From Pseudomonadota bacterium (lineage in GTDB: Bacteria; Pseudomonadota; Gammaproteobacteria; Pseudomonadales; Halieaceae): a stretch of DNA of 46,886 nucleotides. The notes below the pieces were generated by a model, which did no database searches, was not told the origin of the DNA, and saw only the letters and a list, made by a program, of their open reading frames with translations. Location: positions 1 through 46,886 of the forward strand of contig PKCZ01000011.1 of the NCBI GenBank assembly GCA_002862405.1, in the 5' to 3' direction. Shown here piece by piece: positions 9,219-19,577 of the stretch (position 1 is the first letter of the stretch; every line of letters starts with the position of its first letter). The position numbers and the translations under genes are program-made.

Positions 9219-12012
9219 AGTGCCTGACCTCACCCTCACCCGAGACATTCGTTACGCAGCGACCGCACAACGTCGGATGCTCCGCAAACGAGCCGATATC
9301 ATCACGACGATGCCAGCATCGCTCGCATTTCTCCGCGTCACTGGCGCTTACCAAGACTTTCAGACCCTCGACGTCACCCACCAGAGCTTCAGCAGGCGCG
9401 TCTGCGAGATCAGCAAGCTCAGCGCCTGACGTAATCAGCACAAAACGAAGCTCATCGCCCAGCGTCTCCAGCATCTGACGTAGCTCGGATGTGGCATACA
9501 AGACAACATTTGCGTCTAGTGAACCGCGGATATTTCCCTGGGCGCGCTCGGCTTCCATAGCTTTGTTAACGTCTTGTCGTACTGCCAGGCAGCAAGACCA
9601 AAAGGTGTCTCCCATGGCATCGGAAGCGTCGGAAGCAGGCAACTCGTACCACTCCGACAGGAACACAGACGCCGCACGCTCGCCCGGAAGGTTCTCCCAG
9701 ATTTCTTCAGCGGTGAAACTCAAGATAGGAGCAATCCAGCGGCTTAACGCTTCCGCCATATAATAGAGCGCTGTTTGACAGGAACGACGCGCTATTGAAT
9801 TGGTTTGCGTGGTGTACTGACGGTCTTTGATGACATCGAGGTAAAAGCCGCCCAGCTCGCCGCTACAGAAGTTATGCACCTTGTGATAAATGTGATGGAA
9901 CTGATAGGTCTCATAGGCCTCAACCAGCTCCGATTGAAGTTCCTGCGCCTTGGACACAATCCAACGATCTAGAGGCAGCATATCGTCACCCGACACGGCA
10001 TCTCGTGTCGGTTCGAAGCCAGCGAGATTAGCTAATAAGAATCGTGCCGTGTTGCGGATACGTCGGTAGGTATCGGAGGTTCGCTTAAAGATTTCATCAC
10101 TGGCCGCGATTTCATTGCGGTAGTCGGCAGACGCAACCCACAGGCGCAAAATATCCGCGCCCATATCATTCATCGCCTTTTTCGCAGGGATGATATTGCC
10201 GATCGACTTGGACATCTTTCGGCCTTCGCCATCGACGGTGAAGCCGTGGGTTAAAACCTGTCGATAGGGAGACTCATCGTAAGCGCCAATACCCGTCAAC
10301 AAGGAAGACTGGAACCAGCCGCGATGCTGATCAGACCCTTCAAGGTAAAGGTCAGCAGGCGCCGACAGACCATTTCGCTCGCGTAACACGCAGGCATGGG
10401 TCACACCGGAGTCGAACCAAACATCCAGCGTATCCGTCACTTTCTCGTAAGCATCGGCTTCATCACCCAGGACGTCCGCAACATCAAGATCAAACCAGGC
10501 ATCAATACCCTTCTCTTCGATACGCTGGGCTACCTGCTCGATAAGGTCAACCGTTTTAGGATGTAATGATCCATCAACCTTGTTCACAAACAGTGTAATT
10601 GGGGCTCCCCAGGTTCGCTGACGGGAGATACACCAATCCGGACGAATCTCAAGCATGGCGTCAATCCGCGCGCGTCCCCAATCTGGCACCCAGGAAACGG
10701 TGTCAACGGCCGACTGAGCCTGAGTTAATAGGCCTTGCTTGTCCATAGAGACAAACCACTGGGGCGTGGCCCGATAAATAATCGGTGTCTTATGGCGCCA
10801 ACAGTGTGGGTAAGAGTGGGTAAAGGGACGATGACACAGTAACCGGTTGCGAGCCCCCAATTCCTCGATGATCTCGTCGTTCGCTTTGAAGATGTGCTTG
10901 CCTTCGAACACTGGCGTCCCTTGCAGGTAGACGCCGTTACCACCAACAGGATTATAGACCTCAAGATCGTAAATCTTACCAATCTGGAAATCTTCCAGAC
11001 CGTGCGCAGGCGCTGTGTGAACACAGCCTGTTCCCGCATCAGTGGTCACGTGATCACCAAGCATCAGCGGCACTGACTCATCAGAGAACGGTGGGACTAC
11101 TCGGACTCGATCAAGTGCCAAGCCTTTAACACGAGCAAGAGTCTCGGGCGAATCAACCCCAAAGCGGCCCGCACACTCCTCGAGCAACGCCTCAGCGACC
11201 AAGACAGCTCGCTCGCCAACACGCATCAGAACATAATCTAAATCTGCAGCCACGCTGACGCCGCGGTTCGCAGCGAGTGTCCACGGTGTCGTCGTCCAAA
11301 TGGCGACGGATAACTCACCAACACCATTCACGCCCAAAAGCGCCTCGGCGGCCTGCTGGTCAGCGAATGGGAAGGCCACATCAATCGCGGACGATACCTT
11401 GTCTTGGTATTCCACCTCGGCTTCCGCAAGGGCTGAGCCACAGTCGAGACACCAGTGGACAGGTTTGAATCCCTGTTGAAGGTGTCCGTTATCGATAATC
11501 TTGCCGAGAGTGCGAACAATATTCGCCTCGAACGAGAAATTCATCGTCAGATAAGGGTCATCCCAGTCACCGACAACACCCATGCGTTTGAAGTCGTCGC
11601 ACTGGTTATTTACTTGTTTTGCCGCATATTCCCGACATTTCTGCCGAAACTCGCTGGCGGTCACTTTGTAACCGGGCTTTCCAACCTTCTTCTCGACGTT
11701 TAGCTCAATGGGGAGCCCATGGCAGTCCCAACCGGGGACATAAGGCGAGTCGAAACCAGAGAGCGTTTTCGACTTGATGATAATGTCTTTGAGGATCTTG
11801 TTAACCGCGTGCCCAACGTGCAACTCACCATTCGCGTAGGGGGGTCCATCATGCAGGATGAAGGTAGGCTTACCCTCGCCCGCTTCACGCATCTTTTGGT
11901 AAAGGCCCATCTCCTCCCACTGCTTGAGCCGCTGAGGCTCCCGCTGGGTGAGATTCGCTTTCATCGGAAAACCCGTCTCGGGCAGGTTCAAGGTGTTCTT
12001 ATAATCGCTCAT
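9211..12012 (-). CDS. ileS: Isoleucyl-tRNA synthetase
   Basis: Class I aminoacyl-tRNA synthetase charging tRNA-Ile with isoleucine. The 933-residue protein shows the HIGH-type motif as HVGH (65-68), the connective editing domain, the KMSKS loop in [11 protein letters not shown], and a C-terminal zinc finger with two Cys pairs (CERCWHRR ... CGRC). This architecture matches the bacterial, mupirocin-sensitive type of E. coli. It follows ribF after 23 nt and overlaps lspA by 8 nt, so ribF-ileS-lspA-fkpB-ispH reads as one transcript. Confidence 0.98.
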   Translation of the reverse strand: MSDYKNTLNLPETGFPMKANLTQREPQRLKQWEEMGLYQKMREAGEGKPTFILHDGPPYANGELHVGHAVNKILKDIIIKSKTLSGFDSPYVPGWDCHGLPIELNVEKKVGKPGYKVTASEFRQKCREYAAKQVNNQCDDFKRMGVVGDWDDPYLTMNFSFEANIVRTLGKIIDNGHLQQGFKPVHWCLDCGSALAEAEVEYQDKVSSAIDVAFPFADQQAAEALLGVNGVGELSVAIWTTTPWTLAANRGVSVAADLDYVLMRVGERAVLVAEALLEECAGRFGVDSPETLARVKGLALDRVRVVPPFSDESVPLMLGDHVTTDAGTGCVHTAPAHGLEDFQIGKIYDLEVYNPVGGNGVYLQGTPVFEGKHIFKANDEIIEELGARNRLLCHRPFTHSYPHCWRHKTPIIYRATPQWFVSMDKQGLLTQAQSAVDTVSWVPDWGRARIDAMLEIRPDWCISRQRTWGAPITLFVNKVDGSLHPKTVDLIEQVAQRIEEKGIDAWFDLDVADVLGDEADAYEKVTDTLDVWFDSGVTHACVLRERNGLSAPADLYLEGSDQHRGWFQSSLLTGIGAYDESPYRQVLTHGFTVDGEGRKMSKSIGNIIPAKKAMNDMGADILRLWVASADYRNEIAASDEIFKRTSDTYRRIRNTARFLLANLAGFEPTRDAVSGDDMLPLDRWIVSKAQELQSELVEAYETYQFHHIYHKVHNFCSGELGGFYLDVIKDRQYTTQTNSIARRSCQTALYYMAEALSRWIAPILSFTAEEIWENLPGERAASVFLSEWYELPASDASDAMGDTFWSCCLAVRQDVNKAMEAERAQGNIRGSLDANVVLYATSELRQMLETLGDELRFVLITSGAELADLADAPAEALVGDVEGLKVLVSASDAEKCERCWHRRDDIGSFAEHPTLCGRCVTNVSGEGEVRHYA

Positions 12013-12035
12013 CGTACGTCTGAATTCTCACACTA

Positions 12036-12989
12036 CTAAGCTGGATTTACTGCATGCCATTCGCGCGCTGATGCTTGATCGCGCGCGATCGCTGCCTTGA
12101 GCGAATCCAATGAATCGAATTTCTTTTCATCTCGGAGCTTGGTCATGAACTCCACTTCCAAGCGCTCGCCATAAATATCCCGGGTGAAGTCAAACAAATG
12201 CACCTCAAGATTTGCGAGTGTTCCGTCATTCACCGTTGGTCTAACCCCAACGTTGGCAACACCGGGGGCATCCATCATTCCCGCACCCTTCACTCGCACA
12301 GCGTATACACCGTGAAGGGGCGACTTTACACGCTTCAGCGCAATATTGGCGGTGGGAGAGCCTATTTGACGGCCCAATTGCTTACCTTTGAGGACTTTTC
12401 CCGAAAGTTTAAAGGGCCTTCCAAGAAGATCGGTGACCGCATCGAAGTCACCCCCGAGTAAAACGGAGCGAATACGCGTGCTACTCACGCGCTCGCCTGC
12501 AACATCATAAGTCGATGTGGGCACCACCTCGTAGCCAAACTCACCAGCAAGCGATTCTGTAAAAGTGAGGTCGCCCGCGCGCTCCTTGCCAAAGCGAAAA
12601 TCATCACCAAATGCGATGTACCGCGCGTTTAATCCGCCGACAAAAATGCGCTCTACAAAGGCTCTGGGCGACATAGTCCTCAGCTTGTTATTAAAACGTA
12701 GGCACAACAGATGATCGATGCCCAGTCCCTCCAATGCGCGGAATTTTTCCCGGAATGTCATTAACCGGGGTGGTGCCTTCTCTGGAAACAGGAACTCGCC
12801 GGGCAAAGGTTCAAAGGTAATCACTGTTGTCGAGAGCCCGCGCGCCTCAGCTTCCCGCTTTAAGTGACTCAGCACCTCCTGATGACCTCGATGCACCCCA
12901 TCGAAGGCACCGATGGTCACAGCGCTGCCGCCTGTATCTAAGCTCTTAGAAAAACTCGATAAATTGTGCTGTCCGCGGATAAGTCTCAT
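12036..12989 (-). CDS. ribF: Bifunctional riboflavin kinase / FAD synthetase RibF
   Basis: Phosphorylates riboflavin to FMN and adenylates FMN to FAD. The N-terminal nucleotidyltransferase domain has the signature AVTIGAFDGVHRGHQEV and later SSTRIR; the C-terminal riboflavin kinase domain has GSPTANI and the GVYAV/GVANVG stretches. I chose the start MRLIRGQHNL (ATG at 12989, AAGG 4 nt upstream) because RibF proteins begin this way; in-frame starts at 13007 and 13019 would add six or ten residues. It lies upstream of ileS as in most gammaproteobacteria. murJ ends 190 nt upstream. Confidence 0.96.
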   Translation of the reverse strand: MRLIRGQHNLSSFSKSLDTGGSAVTIGAFDGVHRGHQEVLSHLKREAEARGLSTTVITFEPLPGEFLFPEKAPPRLMTFREKFRALEGLGIDHLLCLRFNNKLRTMSPRAFVERIFVGGLNARYIAFGDDFRFGKERAGDLTFTESLAGEFGYEVVPTSTYDVAGERVSSTRIRSVLLGGDFDAVTDLLGRPFKLSGKVLKGKQLGRQIGSPTANIALKRVKSPLHGVYAVRVKGAGMMDAPGVANVGVRPTVNDGTLANLEVHLFDFTRDIYGERLEVEFMTKLRDEKKFDSLDSLKAAIARDQASAREWHAVNPA

Positions 12990-13179
12990 GGTGCCTTGCA
13001 AGCTCATATGACGCACCAAAGTATACAGGAGCCGTAGGCGACAATCGCCTGTTTAAGGTGAGAGTGCAGTGATAAAAGCGAATTGAGCGCCATGGATGTC
13101 GAGCGAAACAAAGAGCCTTATCAAAGGAGGGATGTTAGACCTGCCTCACGGGTGATGACGAGCCGCACTCAGATCCCGA

Positions 13180-14823
13180 CTACGATGAAGAAACGCTCGG
13201 CCCTCTCACCTCTTTAAGCCTGAAACCGAGTACCGCCATCATGACAGCAAAACTGGCAAGTCCAACTACCACCAAGAGCATCATTTGGCTTACGCGCCAG
13301 CTGAGATCAGCAGCGAGCCAGAGCGGTACCTCAGGCGCCAGGTTGGATACGGCAACACCCATGACCGATACGGCAACAACAAGCCTCAGAACGAACTTCG
13401 GTACAAAAATGCCGGCAAGAGAGATACCACCCCGGCGAAGTCCCAAATACAAAAGACCAGCGTTAATCCACGCCGACGCGCTGGTGGCGAGCGCAAGACC
13501 CAAATGACCAATTTCGTAATACCACATCAAAGGGAATACAAAGATGACGTTCAGCACCATGTTGCTGACCATTGCGATAATACCGATTTTCACCGGTGTC
13601 TTCATATCTTGGCGCGCGTAATACCCGGGAGCGAGTACTTTTATGAGCATGAATCCGCCGAGACCCAGGGTGTAGGCACGCAGGCTGGCCGCCGCCATCG
13701 TGACATCGCGATCGGTAAAGGCACCGTATTGGAATAAGGTCGCCAAGATAGGTTCCGCCAGCAACCACAAGGCGACCGTCGCAGGTACCGCGATCAACAG
13801 AACATTCCGCGCGGCCCAGGCGAGCGTTTCAGAAAACTCTTCAGACTCAGCGCGTGTGCTCAGCGCTGACAAGGTGGGCAAGATAACGGTCGCAATGGCT
13901 ATAGCAAATACGCCGAGCGGAAGCTCAGTCAATCGATCTGAGTAATACAGCCAGGCCACGCTACCGTCGGGCAACAAACTCGCGAGCACGGTGTCAAACA
14001 AGAGATTGATCTGACTTACGGAGACGCCAAAGAGCGCTGGCACCATGAGTATCAGTATCTTTCTGACACCCTCGTCTTTGGTATCCCAAACCGGCCGCGG
14101 TGTCAGCTTTAAGGCCTGCAGCGAGGGTAGCTGAAACAGCAGCTGCACAACCCCTGCCAACATCACTCCCATGGCCAAACCCAATGCAGGCTCCGGCATA
14201 GTCGGCGCCCAGACGACGGCGGCGCTGATCAGTGAAAGGTTCAGCAGCACAGGCGTGTAGGCAGGCACCACAAAGCGCCCGTAACTATTAAGAATGGCGC
14301 CACAGAATCCCGTGAGGCTGATTAGTAGCAAATAGGGAAAGGTCCATATAATCAGATCGGCGGTCAGTGCTAGCTTGGCGGCATCCCGACTAAACCCGGG
14401 AGCAAAGATCAGCGCCACCCAAGGAGCCATAACCATCGCCAGTGCTGTCAGTACGAACAACGAGCCGCCCAGGACACCCGCCACACGGTCCACCAAGTGA
14501 CGGACCGCCTCATGCGAACCGCGCTCCCTCGTCTCTGTGAGCACCGGTACGAACGCCTGTGAGAACGCGCCCTCGGCAAAAAGGCGCCGCAAAAAGTTCG
14601 GAATTTTGAAGGCAACAAAGAACGCGTCGGCGTTCGGCGCCGCGCCCAGCAAGTTGGCCAACACAACATCACGCACCAAGCCCAGCACTCGAGAGAGCAT
14701 GGTGCCCATGCTGACAATAAAACTCGACCCCAGCAGTCCCCGCTTGGGTTGTGACACTGATTGGGGACGGTCAGCAGACGGCTGCTGGGAGGACTCTGTG
14801 TTATCTGTCTCGTTATCTGTCAT
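13180..14823 (-). CDS. murJ: Lipid II flippase MurJ (MviN)
   Basis: An inner-membrane MOP-superfamily flippase that moves lipid II to the periplasmic face for peptidoglycan synthesis. The protein is almost entirely hydrophobic helices after a polar Ser/Gln-rich N-terminus. MurJ hallmarks are visible: the amphipathic start GLLGSSFIVSMGTMLSRVLGLVRDV, then ANADAFFVAFKIPNFLRRLFAEGAFSQAFVPV spread across the second segment. I chose the ATG at 14823, which overlaps the NUDIX stop as ATGA; an upstream start at 14871 is possible but would overlap more. Instead of the common rpsT neighbour, it follows pyrB and a NUDIX hydrolase here. Confidence 0.96.
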   Translation of the reverse strand: MTDNETDNTESSQQPSADRPQSVSQPKRGLLGSSFIVSMGTMLSRVLGLVRDVVLANLLGAAPNADAFFVAFKIPNFLRRLFAEGAFSQAFVPVLTETRERGSHEAVRHLVDRVAGVLGGSLFVLTALAMVMAPWVALIFAPGFSRDAAKLALTADLIIWTFPYLLLISLTGFCGAILNSYGRFVVPAYTPVLLNLSLISAAVVWAPTMPEPALGLAMGVMLAGVVQLLFQLPSLQALKLTPRPVWDTKDEGVRKILILMVPALFGVSVSQINLLFDTVLASLLPDGSVAWLYYSDRLTELPLGVFAIAIATVILPTLSALSTRAESEEFSETLAWAARNVLLIAVPATVALWLLAEPILATLFQYGAFTDRDVTMAAASLRAYTLGLGGFMLIKVLAPGYYARQDMKTPVKIGIIAMVSNMVLNVIFVFPLMWYYEIGHLGLALATSASAWINAGLLYLGLRRGGISLAGIFVPKFVLRLVVAVSVMGVAVSNLAPEVPLWLAADLSWRVSQMMLLVVVGLASFAVMMAVLGFRLKEVRGPSVSSS

Positions 14824-15467
14824 CGGTCGAGCCACTCCGCTCTCAGCCTGTCGCCGTGCCGAGCGAGCCAATGAAGCGCGATGATGGTTAAACCGTTGTT
14901 GATTTTCCCCGCATCGAGTAATGCTATTGCGTCATTACGAGAAACAGAATGCACCAGAATGTCCTCGTGCTCAGTATCAACACCCTTAACCTCACCGACA
15001 GCCGCTGATACCACGCGTCCCACAAACAAACGGATTTGCTCAGAGCAGGCACCGGGACTGGGGTAATACGAAGTGACGGGAAGCAGCGCATCCATGGTAC
15101 AACCGGCTTCCTCTAAGGCTTCGCGATGCGCGACTTCGCTGTCGCTCTCGCCCGGCTCAACCACACCGGCAACCGCCTCAAGCATCCAGGGCGAGTCGTC
15201 ACCGCGAATAGCCCCGGGTCTGAATTGCTCGATCAAAATGACGGTGTCAGATTCCACGTGCCAGGGCAGAACAGCTACCGCATCGCCACGTTCAAAAATC
15301 TCCCTGCGAATGCCCTCGGTCCAGCTACCATCGAATCGCCGATGACGCAGGGTCAGCGCATCCATCTGAAAGTAGCCTTTGAATAAGGTCTCGCGCTTGT
15401 CGACCTCTACATCACCTGAGCCGTAGCTGAGTGAGAGTTCACTCAAAATCGACGCTCCGTGCTCCAA
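14820..15467 (-). CDS. nudF: NUDIX hydrolase, ADP-ribose pyrophosphatase (NudF-like)
   Basis: Probably hydrolyses ADP-ribose to AMP and ribose 5-phosphate, limiting free ADP-ribose in the cytoplasm. The Nudix box is complete: GVVEPGE, seven residues, then REALEEAGC. The upstream part (LFKGYFQMDALTLRHRRFDGSWTEGIRREIFERGDAVAVLP) matches the ADP-ribose pyrophosphatase subgroup. It has 215 residues, the usual length. It overlaps pyrB by 25 nt at its 5' end and murJ by 4 nt at its 3' end, so it is embedded in an operon. Substrate is inferred from subgroup resemblance. Confidence 0.9.
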   Translation of the reverse strand: MEHGASILSELSLSYGSGDVEVDKRETLFKGYFQMDALTLRHRRFDGSWTEGIRREIFERGDAVAVLPWHVESDTVILIEQFRPGAIRGDDSPWMLEAVAGVVEPGESDSEVAHREALEEAGCTMDALLPVTSYYPSPGACSEQIRLFVGRVVSAAVGEVKGVDTEHEDILVHSVSRNDAIALLDAGKINNGLTIIALHWLARHGDRLRAEWLDR

Positions 15468-16456
15468 TTCACCGGCTTTGAGTAATCGTCCACCTGATCC
15501 GCAACATCAAGAATCAGGGCGAAGAGTGCCATTCGAACAAGCACGCCGTTGTCGGATTGGCGGAAAATGGCGAGGTTCGGATCGTCGTTTAAGTCGTCGT
15601 CTAGCTCCTGCGCCCCCTCCCGCGAGTCGCGAGGCAAAGGGTGCATGATGACGGTATTGGGCTCGCAGAGCGCGGTATAAATGCTTTGATTGAGCCTAAA
15701 CCGGCCCCGATAGAGATCTGCATCGGCCTGAGATTCAAAGCGCTCTTCCTGAATCCGCGTTGAGTACACAATGTCGACGTTGGCAATGCCCAACTCCAAT
15801 TGATCCGTTTCAACCACATCGATGCCGCTTTGACGCATTTCCTCAACCAGCTCGCCAGGCATTTTGAGCTCGGCAGGCGAGACTAGGCTCACGCAGACAT
15901 TCTTGAAACGCGTGAGTAAGCGCGATAATGAGTGAACCGTTCGTCCGAAGCGGAGGTCTCCAACCATGGCAATTCGCAATCCATCAATGCCACGCTGTCT
16001 GCCCGCCAGCTCGCTTCGAATGGTATAGAGGTCGAGCAGTGCCTGACTGGGGTGCTCATTGGCCCCGTCGCCGCCGTTAATGACGGGTACCCGACTGGCA
16101 GAGGCAAATTCACTCACGGACCCGGCTGTTGGATGGCGCATGACAATGGCGTCTGAGTAGCCACTCAATACGCGCGCTGTGTCGTAGAGCGACTCGCCCT
16201 TGGCAATAGCGGTGCTCTCAAATCCGGTGGTCTCTCGAACATGTCCGCCGAGCAAATTAAAGGCACTGCCAAAGCTAATACGTGTTCGTGTCGACGGCTC
16301 GAAGAACATTGAGCCTAAGATGGCTCCCTCGAGTACCGTCGTTTTTCGATCTCGTTGTGCGTAGGGGCGCATACGGTCGGCAACATCGAAAATACGGTCG
16401 ACATCGCCCCGGTCGAACTGGCTGATTCCCAAGATGTGGTGGCCGGCAAATTTCAC
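15443..16456 (-). CDS. pyrB: Aspartate carbamoyltransferase catalytic chain PyrB
   Basis: Condenses carbamoyl phosphate with aspartate, the committed step of pyrimidine synthesis. The carbamoyl-phosphate loop is FFEPSTRTR (STRTR at 55-59), with VMRHPTAGS, the GDGANEHPSQALLDLYT substrate-binding segment and HPLPRDSRE following. The start is GTG, with GAGGAG about 11 nt upstream. At 337 residues it is longer than E. coli PyrB (311) but aligns with that class by eye. No pyrI regulatory chain and no pyrC-like partner is adjacent, so whether the enzyme is allosterically controlled cannot be seen. It is followed by the overlapping NUDIX gene. Confidence 0.95.
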   Translation of the reverse strand: MKFAGHHILGISQFDRGDVDRIFDVADRMRPYAQRDRKTTVLEGAILGSMFFEPSTRTRISFGSAFNLLGGHVRETTGFESTAIAKGESLYDTARVLSGYSDAIVMRHPTAGSVSEFASASRVPVINGGDGANEHPSQALLDLYTIRSELAGRQRGIDGLRIAMVGDLRFGRTVHSLSRLLTRFKNVCVSLVSPAELKMPGELVEEMRQSGIDVVETDQLELGIANVDIVYSTRIQEERFESQADADLYRGRFRLNQSIYTALCEPNTVIMHPLPRDSREGAQELDDDLNDDPNLAIFRQSDNGVLVRMALFALILDVADQVDDYSKPVNWSTERRF

Positions 16457-16510
16457 AGCGCTTCTTTCTCCTCGCGCATCGAGCTGCGCGCTTGGGCCCC
16501 TATTCTAAAC

Positions 16511-17968
16511 CTAAGCACCGCTGACACCTAAAACTTTGGCATTTTCCGAAACCCAACGCTCAAGATCGGCGAGCGCCGTGCGCTGTTTATCGCCTAAGTT
16601 GGGGTTTGACTGCTCTTTCGCCAAGGCGAGATGAAAACCCTCGAGATTCAGATGATCACTACTCTGCCACTGCTCTCGACAGTGTTCTTGCCAGGTAGCG
16701 CGCTCTGCATTGGTCAAAATATCGGGCCAATTTCGGGCGCGGTAGCGAAACAGGAGCTCAGGCAAGCGTCCGTCGGTGAAGGCAAACCGGCGATCGCGCA
16801 GTTCGGCCGGTGAACTCTCCTGAACTTCTTGAATCAGCCGTCGATCCGAATTGGGTACGAAGGCACCGTACAGCGACGTATCAGGGTTCGAGTCTGTGGC
16901 CTTTGGCCCACCCTGGTAGACAGACTGCAGATACTGGATGAATTCGGATCCACGATCATCTCGCGCCTGTCTGAGTTTCGCCAGATTTCCGCGCAAACGA
17001 TCGCCATCAAGACCCAGTCGCGCCGCTATATCAGGGGAAACGTACTGCATTGGCAGTAACACCGGCGCTTTATTGACCTTGATGGTCATGAGTCCAGGCC
17101 GATCACTGGGTGACGCAAGTTCGTCGCCCTTGGCGAATAGGCGCGCTTGAATTTGCTCGGGCGTCATCGAAAGAAAGTCGGGCTCGCGCGACAAGTCAGC
17201 ACAAATAATGTCTGACTTGTACTCAGGGTGAACTGCAAGCGGGGCAATGACACCAAGACAGGCGCGTTCGGTACCCATAAGCCCGGACACATAAACAAGC
17301 GGCGTCATGGCATTGATATCTACCAATGCCTCCACGCGCGCCTTGAATCGCATTGCCAACAGCTCATCGAAAAGCGCCCTATCAGCTGAGCGCAGTGCTC
17401 TTGCCAACGCCAACGTTGCGGTGACATCTGACATCGCATCGTGAGCAGCGCCGTGCTCTAACCCATTAGCCGCCGTCAGATCCTCGAGTTTGAAACTTGG
17501 GGCACCGTCTGGGCGCGTCGGCCAGTTGAGACTGTCGGGACGCAGGGCGTAAAAGCAGCGCACAACATCAATCAAATCCCAGCGACTGTTGCCTCGGCTG
17601 TATTCGCGAGCGTATGGGTCATAGAAATTACGCCATAGCGTAAATCGAGTGACCTCGTCATCAAATCGTAGCGAGTTATAGCCAACACCGCAGGTGCAAG
17701 GCTGTGCAAGCTCATCATGAATGCGCGCGATGAAACCCTGCTCTGAGAGTCCTTTTTCTGTAGCTTCAAAGGGGGAAATACCGGTCACTCTAACCGCCGC
17801 GGGGTGCGGCAATACATCGAGTGGTGGCTTAGCGTAGACGGTCAGTGGGTCGCCGATAATTTCAAGGTCAGTTGTTGTGCGAAGGCCTGCAAATTGCCAG
17901 GGCCGATCGCTCGCAGGTGAGGCGCCGGAGGTCTCATAGTCATGCCAGTAAAGCGTTTCTACGGACAC
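16511..17968 (-). CDS. sbcB: Exodeoxyribonuclease I (SbcB)
   Basis: A 3'-5' single-strand DNA exonuclease used in recombination and mismatch repair. The N-terminal DnaQ-like exonuclease fold has its first acidic motif as WHDYETSG (residues 8-15). Later motifs are GYNSLRFDDE and HDAMSDVTAT, completing the DEDDh set. The SH3-like and helical ExoI extension follows, giving the family length of 485 residues. The start is GTG behind a strong AAGGAGG. It lies 54 nt upstream of pyrB on the same strand and downstream of fum. Confidence 0.96.
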   Translation of the reverse strand: MSVETLYWHDYETSGASPASDRPWQFAGLRTTTDLEIIGDPLTVYAKPPLDVLPHPAAVRVTGISPFEATEKGLSEQGFIARIHDELAQPCTCGVGYNSLRFDDEVTRFTLWRNFYDPYAREYSRGNSRWDLIDVVRCFYALRPDSLNWPTRPDGAPSFKLEDLTAANGLEHGAAHDAMSDVTATLALARALRSADRALFDELLAMRFKARVEALVDINAMTPLVYVSGLMGTERACLGVIAPLAVHPEYKSDIICADLSREPDFLSMTPEQIQARLFAKGDELASPSDRPGLMTIKVNKAPVLLPMQYVSPDIAARLGLDGDRLRGNLAKLRQARDDRGSEFIQYLQSVYQGGPKATDSNPDTSLYGAFVPNSDRRLIQEVQESSPAELRDRRFAFTDGRLPELLFRYRARNWPDILTNAERATWQEHCREQWQSSDHLNLEGFHLALAKEQSNPNLGDKQRTALADLERWVSENAKVLGVSGA

Positions 17969-18023
17969 GAGCCCTCCTTAAACCAATGACTGCCAAATCT
18001 ACCCAATGGCTCAACATCAACGG

Positions 18024-19541
18024 TTAAAACAGCTCAATGGCTTGCTCTTCGATGTTGGCCTGCCACAGTTTTGGCCCCGTAATGTGCACGGATGTGCCCT
18101 GAGCATCGACAGCGACACTAACGGGCATATCTTTCACGGTGAACGCGTAAATGGCTTCCATACCCAAGTCGTCGAAGGCCACCACTTTGGCATCTGTAAT
18201 TGCCTTGGACACGAGGTAAGCCGCACCACCCACAGCCATAAGATAAGCCGCCTTGTGCTTACGAATGGCATCGATGGCCACAGGACCACGCTCCGCCTTA
18301 CCAATCATCCCAAGTAGGCCCGTATGCTCAAGAATATTATCGGTGAATTTATCCATACGCGTAGACGTCGTTGGGCCCGCGGGTCCCACCACTTCGTCTC
18401 TCACAGGATCAACCGGGCCAACGTAGTAAATGAACTTCCCCTTCAAGTCGACGGGCAGCTCCTCACCATCTGCAATCATCTGTGTCATGCGCTTATGCGC
18501 CGCGTCCCGGCCCGTGTACATCGTCCCCGACAAGAGCAACGTGTCGCCCGGCTGCCAGGTGAGGGTCTCTTCCTGAGTCACGGTATCAAGATCAACTCGA
18601 CGCACCGAGTCTCCCGGCTCCCAAGTCACCTCGGGCCACGCATCGAGACTAGGCGCCTCCTGGAATACTGGACCATTGCCGGTTAGTTCAAAGTGCGCGT
18701 GCCGCGTGGCCGCGCAATTGGGAATCATTGCCACAGGTAGCGAAGCGGCATGCGTGGGGTAATCCATAATTTTCACGTCCAGTACGGTCGTGAGTCCACC
18801 TAGGCCTTGTGCGCCAATGCCGAGTTTGTTCACAGCCTCCATGATTTCAAGCCGCAACTCTTCGGCTCGTGTCGAGGGGCCGCGTTCGCGGAGCTCATGG
18901 ATATCGACCGGGTCCATGAGTGATTCTTTGGCCATCACCATGGCCTTCTCTGCAGTACCACCAATACCAATGCCCAGCATGCCGGGCGGGCACCACCCCG
19001 CGCCCATAGTAGGGACAGTCTTAACGACCCAGTCCACGATGCTGTCCGATGGATTCAACATGGCGAGCTTTGATTTGTTCTCCGAGCCACCGCCCTTAGC
19101 CGCAACACGAAAATCGACCGTATTGCCCTTGACCATTCGTGTATGAATAACCGCCGGTGTGTTGTCCTTGGTGTTCTTTCGAGCCCCGGCTGGATCTTCG
19201 AGGATCGACGCCCTCAACTTATTGTCCGGATGCAAATAAGCCAAGGAAACGCCCTCATTAATGAGGTCTTCCAGTGGCTTTGATGTATCCCAGCGAACCT
19301 CCATTCCAATATCGACGAACACAGTGACAATACCTGTGTCTTGGCAAATAGGTCGCTTGCCCATGGCGCACATGCGACTGTTGATGAGGATCTGAGCAAG
19401 GGCGTCTCTAGCAGCCTGACTTTGCTCCATTTCATAAGCACGGTGAACGGCCTGCACGAAGTCGGTCGGGTGGTAATAGGAAATGAACTGGAGTGCATCT
19501 GCGACGCTTTCGACAACATCGCGGTCTGTAATTACGGTCAT
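18024..19541 (-). CDS. fumA: Class I fumarate hydratase (iron-sulfur, FumA/FumB type)
   Basis: Interconverts fumarate and malate in the TCA cycle using an oxygen-labile [4Fe-4S] cluster. The 505-residue single chain fuses the alpha and beta parts. Visible motifs are KRPICQDTG (cluster Cys C66), AKGGGSENKSKL, AGWCPPGMLGIGIGG and MIPNCAATRH. The C-terminal beta part has a substrate-binding segment GPTTSTRMD. AGGGA precedes the ATG. The coiled-coil protein gene follows 36 nt downstream and is probably co-transcribed. Whether a class II fumarase exists elsewhere cannot be seen. Confidence 0.95.
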   Translation of the reverse strand: MTVITDRDVVESVADALQFISYYHPTDFVQAVHRAYEMEQSQAARDALAQILINSRMCAMGKRPICQDTGIVTVFVDIGMEVRWDTSKPLEDLINEGVSLAYLHPDNKLRASILEDPAGARKNTKDNTPAVIHTRMVKGNTVDFRVAAKGGGSENKSKLAMLNPSDSIVDWVVKTVPTMGAGWCPPGMLGIGIGGTAEKAMVMAKESLMDPVDIHELRERGPSTRAEELRLEIMEAVNKLGIGAQGLGGLTTVLDVKIMDYPTHAASLPVAMIPNCAATRHAHFELTGNGPVFQEAPSLDAWPEVTWEPGDSVRRVDLDTVTQEETLTWQPGDTLLLSGTMYTGRDAAHKRMTQMIADGEELPVDLKGKFIYYVGPVDPVRDEVVGPAGPTTSTRMDKFTDNILEHTGLLGMIGKAERGPVAIDAIRKHKAAYLMAVGGAAYLVSKAITDAKVVAFDDLGMEAIYAFTVKDMPVSVAVDAQGTSVHITGPKLWQANIEEQAIELF

Positions 19542-19577
19542 GAGCGTTCCCTATTGTCTCACTTTGTATTTACCCGC

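Noticed and set aside
13020..13179. Gap between murJ and ribF as a possible site of an RNA gene
   Set aside because: Only a 5-bp stem (GGCGA / TCGCC near 13037) without a T tract is visible. I see no tRNA fold or conserved RNA.
13285..13737. Plus-strand open frame of 150 codons
   Set aside because: Antisense inside murJ, with no hydrophobic or domain pattern of its own.
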